Source: Candidatus Alloscillospira gallinarum
GTDB taxonomy: Bacteria; Bacillota; Clostridia; Oscillospirales; Oscillospiraceae
DNA length: 11,759 nucleotides
Assembly: GCA_904420055.1 (NCBI GenBank)
Contig: CAJFTV010000014.1
Coordinates: forward strand, 1-11,759
Reading direction: 5' to 3'
Positions 1-6,649 of the stretch are shown here, one piece after another; positions within the stretch are counted from its first letter, which is position 1, and the number at the start of each line of letters is the position of its first letter. Below the pieces are notes generated by a model, which was not told where the DNA came from, did not search any database, and was given only the letters and a program-made list of their open reading frames with translations. Made by a program: the position numbers and the translations under genes.

Positions 1-1910
1 TAGGGGTCGGCGTTGCCGTAGTGTGGAACCTCGTTTAAAATCTTCTGGCGCAGGGGTTCATAGCCCTCCCAGTTGGCAATCCACGCGTCGTATAGCTCAC
101 GGGTGGTACAGAGCTTTTTGTCAAAGCACATGTATTTTATCGTAGTGAGGGAGTCCGCCAGGGTAGCGAGACCGGTGGCTGTACCGCCGAATGAATTGTA
201 CTTTGCGCCGCCCTGTACTACGTCGCGTCCGTTTTCCATGCAGCCCTCAACCGAGATTGAGATAATCGGCTGCGGGGCAAAAAAGCTGGAGAGGTACTCT
301 GCATAGTTGTTTGTGGAGATGAACAGGCGCATAACATGGCGGCCCATCTTTGCCACGGCGTCCCTGACCTGTTCAATATTTGTCATGTTGTAGAGGTAAT
401 CGGTGGTAACAGAGGCCTGTTCCCCGTTAAAGGGGTTGATGCCGTTGTTTATAGCCATATTGAATATGCTGCCCCACCATACGCTGGCGTGAGGCGGGTG
501 CATTCCGTTGGGGGCGGGGTAATCGTTGCCGCAGCCCACAATCTCCTGACAGCCGATTATGCCGTAATCTCTGGCGTCGTGGAGGTCAAAATCAACCTCT
601 TCGATGAGCGAGGGGATAATGACCTCGTCGTTCTGGTAGAGTGGCAGACCGCCCACGAGCTTTGACGTGGCAATGGCGCACTCCCAGAGCTTGTCGGGGC
701 TGTTTTTATTGAAGCGCAGAGAGATGGTCGGGTCGTGGAGCTTTAAGCGGCCCACAGTCTCAAGCACCATGTAGGTGACGGGATTTGTGGCGTCTTCGCC
801 CGTGTCGGGGTCAACGCCGCCCAGCGTGGTGTGCTGGTACGTGTTGCCTATTCCGGTTGTGCTGACAAGCTTTGCCGGTCCTGCGCCGTAGAAGCAGTTG
901 GCCTTGAGGAAAAATGCGTCTACAATCTCCTGGGCATACTCCATTGTAATCCGGCCCTCTTCAAGGTCTTTTTTGAGGTAGGGCCATGTGTACTGGTCAA
1001 AGCGGCCCAGCGCCGGGGAGGGGAACAGGCACTCAATCTGCAGCATAACCTGGTACATCATGGTGCCCTGAACAGCCTCCCAGAAGGTGCGGGCGGGATA
1101 GAGGGAGAGGTGCTGAAGGCCGTCGGCCATCATCTCAAGCTCCGCCCTGCGTTTTGGGTCGGCGCACTCTTTCGCCTTGTCGGCGCAGGCCTTGGCGTAG
1201 CGCCCGACGAGAGTTATGCAGCCCTCGCATGTGATGGCCGCGGCCTTGTAGAACATGTATTTGTCCATATCCTCACCCATGAGGTTGCCGTAATGCAGGT
1301 CGAGCCATGTCTGTGCCTCGTCTAAAATGGACTTGTAGCCTCGGTCAATTATCTTCTTATACCCGGCGATAAGGTGACCGGCGGGCAGGGAGATAAGGCC
1401 CATTCCACCGTCCACATAGCTGGAGACATTCAGGCGCTTCAGCTCCTCGTGATGCTCCGGCTGCCATGCGTCGGCCATTGTGCCGACCTTTCTTGATTTC
1501 CAGAATTCCATTGAATCCCGGATTATCTCATAGTCCTCGGGACTGATTACGTGCTTAATCTCTTCGCCGTCAGGGTTGTGGTAAAGCCCGTCCTCGCCGA
1601 TTTTCCACTCGCCGTTCATAATTGGCTCAACAATCCAGTCGGTTACGCCCCATTCAGGGTACTGAGGGCTGGAGAAAAAATGAGGGCCCTTGCAGCCGAC
1701 AATGAGCTCATCGTCACCTACCCAGACGCTGATTTTTTCGCACAGTGCCTTAAAGGCGAGTGAGCGCTGGATAATGGGGACCACATGGTCGTATTTTTTA
1801 TACACCTCGGTGATTATCTGCGTTCTCTCCGCGTCATTGTAAATTACGCGGTCACGGATTTTTTCCCGCATATTAAGAATGCGGTCGGTTGCAGGTGAAA
1901 ACTCGTACAT
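1..1910 (-). CDS. Glycyl radical enzyme, PFL/glycerol-dehydratase family (C-terminus cut off by window edge)
   Basis: The visible 636 residues match the barrel of pyruvate formate-lyase-like glycyl radical enzymes. The catalytic thiyl-radical cysteine is probably Cys454, in the local sequence IIGCQEIVGCG. The C-x-E spacing (Cys454, Glu456) is that of dehydratase and decarboxylase members such as CutC and glycerol dehydratase, not the adjacent Cys-Cys of true pyruvate formate-lyase. Other family marks are a GLPLYQNDEV segment and a late QGGAKYN segment. The frame is open to base 1, ending in YGNADP. About 100-200 residues, including the C-terminal Gly radical loop, should lie beyond the edge. 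The ATG at 1908-1910 follows AGGAGG with good spacing. Known members need a radical-SAM activase, which is not in the window. The substrate is unknown; the GCQE variant does not let me assign choline, glycerol, hydroxyproline, isethionate or arylacetate chemistry. The family call is firm, the reaction is not. Confidence 0.93.
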   Translation of the reverse strand, partial: MYEFSPATDRILNMREKIRDRVIYNDAERTQIITEVYKKYDHVVPIIQRSLAFKALCEKISVWVGDDELIVGCKGPHFFSSPQYPEWGVTDWIVEPIMNGEWKIGEDGLYHNPDGEEIKHVISPEDYEIIRDSMEFWKSRKVGTMADAWQPEHHEELKRLNVSSYVDGGMGLISLPAGHLIAGYKKIIDRGYKSILDEAQTWLDLHYGNLMGEDMDKYMFYKAAAITCEGCITLVGRYAKACADKAKECADPKRRAELEMMADGLQHLSLYPARTFWEAVQGTMMYQVMLQIECLFPSPALGRFDQYTWPYLKKDLEEGRITMEYAQEIVDAFFLKANCFYGAGPAKLVSTTGIGNTYQHTTLGGVDPDTGEDATNPVTYMVLETVGRLKLHDPTISLRFNKNSPDKLWECAIATSKLVGGLPLYQNDEVIIPSLIEEVDFDLHDARDYGIIGCQEIVGCGNDYPAPNGMHPPHASVWWGSIFNMAINNGINPFNGEQASVTTDYLYNMTNIEQVRDAVAKMGRHVMRLFISTNNYAEYLSSFFAPQPIISISVEGCMENGRDVVQGGAKYNSFGGTATGLATLADSLTTIKYMCFDKKLCTTRELYDAWIANWEGYEPLRQKILNEVPHYGNADP

Positions 1911-1967
1911 GTATACTCCTCCTTTATTTAACTACCTTATATTTTCCGAAAAAATACTGATACTTTT

Positions 1968-1996
1968 ATTATATATGCAAAAAACTGAGCTGTCCA
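1968..1996 (-). promoter_or_regulatory. Sigma-A-type promoter of the glycyl radical enzyme gene
   Basis: On the minus strand, TGGACA (1991-1996) and TATAAT (1968-1973) are separated by exactly 17 bases. This gives a leader of about 50 bases before the ATG. A short inverted repeat, GCTGT-CC-ACAGC (1989-2000), covers the -35 hexamer and could be a repressor site, but its arms are only 5 bp. Confidence 0.75.
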
Positions 1997-2060
1997 CAGC
2001 GAAATGTCCGGCGTTTTGTAAAAAAAGTGTGTAGTTTGTGTGGGAGCACGGCAAAGGCGA

Positions 2061-2089
2061 TTGTCAAAACACGGTGAAAAATGTATAAT
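2061..2089 (+). promoter_or_regulatory. Sigma-A-type promoter of the 103-aa/kinase/ACT-MBL operon
   Basis: TTGTCA (2061-2066), a 17-base spacer and a perfect TATAAT (2084-2089) lie about 32 bases upstream of the first start codon. Transcription would begin near 2096. It is back to back with the promoter of the glycyl radical enzyme, with about 65 bases between the two -35 boxes. Confidence 0.8.
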
Positions 2090-2121
2090 GTCAGCACACT
2101 CAGAAAGGGGCTATTTGGGAT

Positions 2122-2433
2122 ATGATAGAGCTCAATATAGTGATAGATGAAGTTGAATATGAGGCCTTAAGCGCGCTTTTAACTCCGGTGATAGAGAGGC
2201 AGATGGCCGAGGGAAAAATACCCGCCTGGGCAAAGCTTCTGTTTTTAGGCAGGGGCGTAAATGAGGAGAGCGTCGCGGGGTTTTTAAGGAAGCTGCCGGC
2301 CGGTGTTAAGGACAAAATGGCCGCCGGGCAGGTAAACGCCAATCGTGAAAAGGCAGGCGGCGTAATTGAAAAATTTGCGCTTGACAACGGGATAAAGCTG
2401 AAAGTTAAGAGCGTCACGGCAAAGGCCGTGTAA
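2122..2433 (+). CDS. Hypothetical protein, 103 residues, first gene of operon
   Basis: I do not recognise this family. The ATG follows AAAGGGG at a slightly long spacing of 11 bases. The protein is soluble: no signal peptide, no membrane segment and no cysteine. It starts with a probable beta strand (residues 2-9), followed by alternating amphipathic helices with many Lys, Glu and Ala residues. It ends in a strand-like, Lys-rich tail. It sits right after a strong promoter and 16 bases before the PfkB-type kinase, so it is co-transcribed with the kinase and the ACT-metallohydrolase. It may be a small partner or regulator of those enzymes, but that is only inference from position. Translation is convincing because of the promoter, ribosome site and tight spacing. 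An overlapping open frame on the other strand is judged a shadow. Confidence 0.8.
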   Translation: MIELNIVIDEVEYEALSALLTPVIERQMAEGKIPAWAKLLFLGRGVNEESVAGFLRKLPAGVKDKMAAGQVNANREKAGGVIEKFALDNGIKLKVKSVTAKAV

Positions 2434-2449
2434 CAGACGGGGGATAAGA

Positions 2450-3406
2450 ATGGATTACATTGCAGTTATAGGCGCCGTGTTCATGGATATAAAAGGTGTG
2501 CCCTTTGGAAAGTATGACAGCCGGGGTACAAACCTGGGAAAAATCGGTTTTCACCACGGCGGTGTCAGCAGGAATATTGCGGAAAACCTTGGCAATATTG
2601 GACTTGGAGTAAAATTTGTGTCAATGGCGGATAAAACGCCCATGGGGGACGAGGTACTGGGGCGGCTACAGAGTGCGGGAGTGGACACAAGCTGTGTCGC
2701 AAGGACAGATAGCGGCGGGATAGGAATGTGGCTTGCGGTGCTGGACGAGACGGGCGACCTTGCCGGGAGCATATCCCAGCCGCCGGATATGACGGCGCTG
2801 TCCGGCCTGTTTGACGATAAAGGCGACGAGATTATCCGCAATTCAGTAGGCGTGGCGCTTGAGATAGACATAAGCAGGGATATATCTGAAAAAGTATTCC
2901 GCACTGCTGAGAAATACGGAAAAAAGGTATATGCCATGGTGGGGAATATGGGGGTAATACTGTCCTGTCCGGAGCTTTTGGAAAAAACGGACTGTTTTAT
3001 CTGCAACGAGATAGAAGCCGGGCGGCTCTTCGGGGAGAATATGGAGTACATGCCGCCGAAAAAAGTGCTGAAGGCGGCCCGTGCCGGGGCAGAAAGACTG
3101 CGCATACCGGCGGTTATAGTGACTCTTGGCGCCGGCGGCGCGGTGTACTATGACGCGCGTGAAAACACAGAGGGTATTGAAAAGGCACAGCCGGCACGGA
3201 TTGTGGACACCACCGGCGCGGGAGACGCATTTTTTGCGGCCGCCGTGGGCAGCCTTATACGAGGGGGCTCCATAGACAAGGCGGTGAGGGCCGGGACAAG
3301 GCTTGCGGCAATGACAATAAGCTCTATGGAGAGCTCCTGCCCCAAAACAGACAGCTTTTTTAGCGGAGGACAAGATGAGAGAGACATTTACAACCACAGT
3401 TCCTGA
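2450..3406 (+). CDS. PfkB/ribokinase-family carbohydrate or nucleoside kinase
   Basis: This 318-residue protein has the normal length of a ribokinase-fold ATP-dependent kinase. The N-terminal strand AVIGAVFMDIKG carries the family's substrate-binding Asp13. The first signature, GGVSRNIAENLGNIG (37-51), resembles that of pseudouridine-kinase-like members. The second, DTTGAGDAFF (from residue 253), contains the anion hole and the catalytic base Asp259. Family members phosphorylate a sugar or nucleoside hydroxyl in the cytoplasm. The substrate cannot be read here; pseudouridine is one option, but no pseudouridine-5'-phosphate glycosidase gene is visible. The ATG follows GGGGGA at good spacing. 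The last ten codons overlap the start of the next gene by 32 bases, which implies translational coupling to the ACT-metallohydrolase. The kinase fold is nearly certain, the substrate open. Confidence 0.92.
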   Translation: MDYIAVIGAVFMDIKGVPFGKYDSRGTNLGKIGFHHGGVSRNIAENLGNIGLGVKFVSMADKTPMGDEVLGRLQSAGVDTSCVARTDSGGIGMWLAVLDETGDLAGSISQPPDMTALSGLFDDKGDEIIRNSVGVALEIDISRDISEKVFRTAEKYGKKVYAMVGNMGVILSCPELLEKTDCFICNEIEAGRLFGENMEYMPPKKVLKAARAGAERLRIPAVIVTLGAGGAVYYDARENTEGIEKAQPARIVDTTGAGDAFFAAAVGSLIRGGSIDKAVRAGTRLAAMTISSMESSCPKTDSFFSGGQDERDIYNHSS

Positions 3407-4805
3407 CAGCGCGGGGGTTTTAAACCGGGCGGCAAAGTGCATATGTGAAAACGGCGGAAATATCACGCGACTGAGCTACAACAGGGCAATTGACCTGCAT
3501 ACCATGTTTATTGAGGTGGAGGCGGATGCAGAGCGCCTTGACAGAATAAAGGAGGAGCTTAAAAAGCTGGGATATTTAAGCGGCAGCGAGTACGACGGAC
3601 GTGTACTGCTGCTGGAGTTCACAATAGAGGACGAGCCGGGGAAAATGCTCCCCATGACACAGCTCATGGAGGAATATGATTTTAATATCTCATACATAAA
3701 TTCCATGGGAGACGGGTCGGGGTATCAGAAAATGAAATTCGGCATTTTTGTTGAGAACCCGGAAAAAGTATCGAGGTTTTTAAATGACGCGTCAAAAATC
3801 TGCAACGTCAGGACACTGGACTACGACAGCAGCGAGAAAATACTTGACAACACAGTATTTTATGTGTCGTTTGCCGACTATGTGGCGAAGAAAATGGGGC
3901 TTTCCCATGAGGTGCAGAGGGACATAATTATTAATTCAAATCTCATAATGCAGCGGACCGACGAGGAGAACAACTCGCCGTACAAGACGTTTGAGTATAT
4001 CGGAAAGTTTGCTGAATACGTTAACCGGTACAAGGGGGAGAACTTTTCTCCCCGTATTGCGCGTTATGAGCTGAAAGGGGTAAATATCCTGCTTATAGAG
4101 CCCCAGTGCGGCAGCAATACATGCGTAATTGAGAAAGACGGGAAACTGCTTTTTGCAGACAGCGGATTTCGCTGTTATAAAGAGGAGACGCTCCGCGTCC
4201 TGCGTGAGCAAATACCGGGATTTGACCGTATGAGAAAATATGAGCTGCTCACCCACCCGGACGTTGACCACTGCGGACTGTGGGACATATTTGACAAAGT
4301 GTATGTAAGTCTTAAATCCTATGAGAATTACCGTCTTGAAAATGCCGGGGAGAGCAATTTAAGAGAGATAAACCCGGTTCATCTGCCCTACATAAGGCTG
4401 AGTAAGCTCCTTACAGGGTATGAGATACCTGCGACAAGTAATATGGAGGTAATCGGCGGCACGCTCGAAGAGCTTAAAGAGCCCCTTGAGCACATAGGAT
4501 ATGTGAATTTTGAGGGGCTTGAGTTTAAAGTGTATGAGGGCGCCTGCGGCCACACACACGGTGAGATTATATGCATAGAGGAGAGCCTTAAAATCGCGTT
4601 TACAGGGGACATTTACGTAAATATAAAGGGATTTTCACCAGAACAGGCGGAGTTTAACAGGGTAGCCCCATATCTCATGTCATCGGTGGATCAGCACCCG
4701 AAGATTGCGGCGCTGGAGCGTGAGGAATTTTTAAAGCTTCTCACACCGGGAAAATGGCTCGTATTCGGCGGGCACGGATTGCCGAAGGAAGTTATTGTGG
4801 AATAA
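3375..4805 (+). CDS. ACT-ACT-metallo-beta-lactamase-fold fusion protein
   Basis: The 476 residues form three parts. Residues 1-70 look like an ACT domain (DSAGVLNRAAKCICENGGNI). Residues 76-150 look like a second one (EDEPGKMLPMTQLMEEYDFNI). ACT domains usually bind amino acids or other small effectors. After a helical linker, a metallo-beta-lactamase fold begins around 230. Candidate metal ligands are His294, Asp296, Asp298 and His299 (HPDVDH, where the family norm is HxHxDH), His393/His395 (GHTHGE), Asp412 (TGDIY) and His467 (GGHG). The second His of the first motif is thus replaced by Asp, so one metal site may be altered. The start is supported by GGAGG seven bases upstream, inside the kinase gene, which it overlaps by 32 bases. 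A strong terminator follows. The domains are clear. The substrate and effector are unknown, but a small-molecule-gated hydrolase acting with the kinase is a reasonable guess. Confidence 0.88.
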   Translation: MRETFTTTVPDSAGVLNRAAKCICENGGNITRLSYNRAIDLHTMFIEVEADAERLDRIKEELKKLGYLSGSEYDGRVLLLEFTIEDEPGKMLPMTQLMEEYDFNISYINSMGDGSGYQKMKFGIFVENPEKVSRFLNDASKICNVRTLDYDSSEKILDNTVFYVSFADYVAKKMGLSHEVQRDIIINSNLIMQRTDEENNSPYKTFEYIGKFAEYVNRYKGENFSPRIARYELKGVNILLIEPQCGSNTCVIEKDGKLLFADSGFRCYKEETLRVLREQIPGFDRMRKYELLTHPDVDHCGLWDIFDKVYVSLKSYENYRLENAGESNLREINPVHLPYIRLSKLLTGYEIPATSNMEVIGGTLEELKEPLEHIGYVNFEGLEFKVYEGACGHTHGEIICIEESLKIAFTGDIYVNIKGFSPEQAEFNRVAPYLMSSVDQHPKIAALEREEFLKLLTPGKWLVFGGHGLPKEVIVE

Positions 4806-4811
4806 ACTGAA

Positions 4812-4850
4812 CCCCGGTATCTCAGCGAGATACCGGGGAAGTTTTAGTTT
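4812..4850 (+). terminator. Rho-independent terminator after the ACT-MBL gene
   Basis: A perfect 12-bp stem, CCCCGGTATCTC paired with GAGATACCGGGG, has a 3-base loop and is followed by AAGTTTTAGTTT. It begins seven bases after the stop codon. The minus-strand tail is less T-rich (TTCAGTTTATT), but the hairpin may also stop the convergent anti-sigma operon, which ends at 4898. Confidence 0.85.
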
Positions 4851-4897
4851 GGAAGAGACGCGGCAAAACTGCCGCTTGCGTATCCAAATTCTGCTGT

Positions 4898-5677
4898 TTA
4901 TTTGTTTTCGTCTCTGCCGTGTCTGTGGCCGCCGTTTCCGGAACTGTTTTCACTCCCATGTCCGTTTCCCTGACCGCCGCTTGTGATTTCTCCTGAAGCT
5001 GCCCCATCTGTCAGGGAGGAGATAAGGTCACGTATCTCTCTCATTGTCATGTCCTGAACGTCCTGCGGAGTTGTGTCCGGGGATAGGGACTTAAGTTTCA
5101 GGAACGCCATGTATTTGCCGTATGACAGGCCGCACTCGTGGGCGCCTTCCACCTCTTCCTGTGTCGCGGAGTAACAATAGGTGCTGCCGCTTCCCTCCGT
5201 ATATTTTCTGACGTACTCCTCTATATTGCCGCTCTGCCCCCCGCCTGCGCCGCAGCTTACAACTGTAACCGACATGATTTCTCCTTCGGAAAGGTATTCT
5301 GCCACATCGGAGCTGGAGAATATTTTTTCCAGTGCATTTTCATAATCCATGAATTGTATGTCCAGAGAAGCGGCGAGGGCACGTCCGTCCTCGTTGTAGC
5401 CCTCCAGTGAGATTACCTTGTTAAATCTGTTGACACCGAGCTCGACGGAGGGATTTATGTCTATGCTGATAACCGATGTTTCGGTAAAATACAGCTTATA
5501 CCCACCAAAGCCCATGAAAATGAGCAAAACGCATATGAGAGCGGGCAAAAGCTTTTGAGCCGTTCTGTGGCGGTGCGCCTTAGCAGTTTTAACAGCTAAA
5601 AACTCCTTTGTGCCGGATTTCAGGCTCTCCTCGGCATGAATTCTGTCAAAGGTATCTTTAATAATGTTATTCTCCAT
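4898..5677 (-). CDS. Membrane anti-sigma factor with RsgI-type extracellular domain
   Basis: The 259-residue protein has a cytoplasmic part of about 40 residues, one membrane segment (about 43-60, KLLPALICVLLIFMGFGGY) and an external region. Directly after the membrane comes a typical RsgI-family stretch, VISIDINPSVELGVNRFNKV (69-88), then an Asn-Glu-Asp-Gly turn. RsgI proteins hold a sigma factor inside the cell and sense conditions outside; an Asn-Pro bond in this element (here Asn75-Pro76) is reported to be an autocleavage site. The C-terminal tail is rich in Gly, His, Ser and Asn and is probably disordered. I chose the ATG at 5677: GGAGGT lies seven bases upstream, while the in-frame start 15 bases earlier is a TTG that overlaps that ribosome site. 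It overlaps the sigma gene by 11 bases. Partner assignment to the sigma factor is inferred from coupling. Confidence 0.88.
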   Translation of the reverse strand: MENNIIKDTFDRIHAEESLKSGTKEFLAVKTAKAHRHRTAQKLLPALICVLLIFMGFGGYKLYFTETSVISIDINPSVELGVNRFNKVISLEGYNEDGRALAASLDIQFMDYENALEKIFSSSDVAEYLSEGEIMSVTVVSCGAGGGQSGNIEEYVRKYTEGSGSTYCYSATQEEVEGAHECGLSYGKYMAFLKLKSLSPDTTPQDVQDMTMREIRDLISSLTDGAASGEITSGGQGNGHGSENSSGNGGHRHGRDENK

Positions 5678-6152
5678 ATGCGTCACCTCCAAGCTTTTCC
5701 CTCAACATCTGTTTTGCGCGGTTTAGAAGGGTATAGACAGTATTTACGTTTTTTCTGAGGATTTTTCCGATTTCCGGTGCGGTGTACCCCTCGTAATAAT
5801 GCAGGTATACCGCCTGCCTGTATTTCAGGGGCAGTGACAGCACCGCCTCAAGCACATGCCTGTTGTCCGGCGGCATATCGGCCGCCTGGGGAGCAAGTTC
5901 ATCTATTGACACGGTACGGCTGCGGAAGAAGCTTTTTATCAGGTCTTTGCACGCATTAGTTGTCACGCGGATAAACCAGGCACGTTCATGTTCTTCGTTT
6001 TCAAAGGAAACGGGGCTAAGGACATACTTCAAAAATACAGTTTGAAATATGTCCTCGGTGTCGGCGTAGTTTTTTAAGTGTATCATGCAAATCCGCCTGA
6101 CGGTATCAGAATACCGCTGAATAGCGCGGTTTGTCTCCTGTTCGCTCCGCAT
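5667..6152 (-). CDS. ECF-type RNA polymerase sigma factor (sigma-70 family)
   Basis: The 161 residues have the two-domain layout of extracytoplasmic-function sigma factors. Region 2 spans about 14-75, with YADTEDIFQTVFLKY and RAWFIRVTTNACKDLIKS, the core-binding and -10 recognition parts. Region 4 spans about 105-155, with LPLKYRQAVYLHYYEGYTAPEIG and a helix-turn-helix for the -35 element. A short acidic linker with Pro and Asp separates them. Such factors redirect RNA polymerase when released by their anti-sigma factor. The start ATG has only a modest GGGGA ribosome site, 20 bases after the calcium-repeat gene. The stop codon lies inside the start region of the anti-sigma gene, so the pair is translationally coupled. 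The regulon is unknown; autoregulation of this operon is likely. Confidence 0.93.
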   Translation of the reverse strand: MRSEQETNRAIQRYSDTVRRICMIHLKNYADTEDIFQTVFLKYVLSPVSFENEEHERAWFIRVTTNACKDLIKSFFRSRTVSIDELAPQAADMPPDNRHVLEAVLSLPLKYRQAVYLHYYEGYTAPEIGKILRKNVNTVYTLLNRAKQMLREKLGGDAYGE

Positions 6153-6172
6153 ATAAATCCCCGTCTTGTCTT

Positions 6173-6541
6173 TTATTTGTCAAATCCTCTGCGGAGGCAG
6201 GCACCCCTGCCTCCGCAGCTTCCGGAACTCCGGTAGTCACATATACCGTCGCCGTCCGCGTCAGTAAAGCCAGCGCTGCGTCCGCCGGAGCCGCGGTAGT
6301 CACATATACCGTCACCGTCCGCATCGGCAAAGCCAGCGCCGCGTGTGGCTGCGTCACGGTAATCGCATATGCCGTCGCCGTCTGTATCTGCGTATCCAAT
6401 GCCACGGCATATCGTACCCGTGCCGCTGCCGTAACCTTTTCCACTGCCTGTGCCGCCGGCTGCCACCGCGCCGGTTGTAACTACTGCGACAGTAAGTATA
6501 ATCCCAATGCAGCCGACAATCAGCTTTTTAATGTTTTTCAT
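6173..6541 (-). CDS. Secreted protein with three TSP3/EF-hand-like calcium-loop repeats
   Basis: A signal peptide (Lys-rich start, hydrophobic 7-25, likely cleavage after AVAA near 28) and a Gly/Ser-rich spacer precede three tandem 21-residue repeats at 49-69, 70-90 and 91-111. Each contains DGDGICDYR within a D-x-D-G-D-G-x-x-D frame. This loop is the calcium-binding pattern of EF-hand, dockerin and thrombospondin type 3 repeats. Only the first repeat has Asp at loop position 12. Each repeat holds one Cys, and the tail adds Cys109 and Cys115. The mature protein is about 94 residues, with no enzyme domain. The ATG at 6541 follows GGAGGT with seven bases between; a TTG 15 bases upstream covers the ribosome site and is rejected. 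It is the first gene of the sigma/anti-sigma operon. A role as exported calcium-dependent cargo or signal is inferred. Confidence 0.85.
   Translation of the reverse strand: MKNIKKLIVGCIGIILTVAVVTTGAVAAGGTGSGKGYGSGTGTICRGIGYADTDGDGICDYRDAATRGAGFADADGDGICDYRGSGGRSAGFTDADGDGICDYRSSGSCGGRGACLRRGFDK
6190..6217 (-). promoter_or_regulatory. Strong RNA hairpin in the 3' end of the repeat-protein gene
   Basis: TGCGGAGGCAGG pairs perfectly with CCTGCCTCCGCA across a 4-base loop, inside the last codons of the calcium-repeat gene and upstream of the sigma gene. No T-run follows, so it is not a classic terminator. It could protect the upstream message from 3' decay or partly attenuate sigma expression. 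Confidence 0.55.
6233..6421 (-). repeat. Three tandem 63-bp repeats coding for the calcium loops
   Basis: The plus-strand motif GTAGTCACATATACCGTC recurs at 6233 and 6296, and in diverged form (GTAATCGCATATGCCGTC) at 6359. The period is exactly 63 bases, or 21 codons. The two copies nearer the C-terminus are most alike, which suggests a recent duplication in that part of the gene. Confidence 0.9.
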
Positions 6542-6581
6542 ACCTGTTACCTCCAAAATATTTTATTTTGTTTCATATACA

Positions 6582-6609
6582 ATACGATTTCGGAGGCAAA
6601 AACCATTCA
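6582..6609 (-). promoter_or_regulatory. Candidate ECF-type promoter of the sigma/anti-sigma operon
   Basis: On the minus strand, TGAAT (6605-6609) and CGTAT (6582-6586) are separated by 18 bases, just upstream of the first gene. This resembles ECF promoters (TGAAC- or GGAAC-like -35 and CGT-type -10 elements). It would make the operon self-activating. The match is loose and may be chance. Confidence 0.35.
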
Positions 6610-6649
6610 GAAAATAAAAGTTTTTATGAAAAATTTTCGGCGGCCGGTA

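Noticed and set aside
831..1325. Plus-strand open frame of 164 codons
   Set aside because: It lies wholly inside the glycyl radical enzyme gene on the other strand, has no ribosome site and shows no domain. It is a shadow frame.
2551..3466. Two long minus-strand open frames (184 and 207 codons) opposite the kinase
   Set aside because: The plus-strand kinase has full family motifs over the same bases; the reverse frames are composition artefacts.
4860..4875. Small GCGGCA/TGCCGC hairpin downstream of the anti-sigma gene
   Set aside because: The stem is only 6 bp and no T-run follows on either strand. The nearby 12-bp hairpin is a better terminator.
6233..6421. Tandem repeats considered as a CRISPR array
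   Set aside because: Units are contiguous, 63 bp long, in frame and encode a repeated protein motif, with no spacers.
6506..6541. Lipobox-like IVGC at residues 8-11 of the calcium-repeat protein
   Set aside because: The Cys is too close to the start and the hydrophobic core continues after it, so an ordinary signal peptide cleaved after AVAA fits better.
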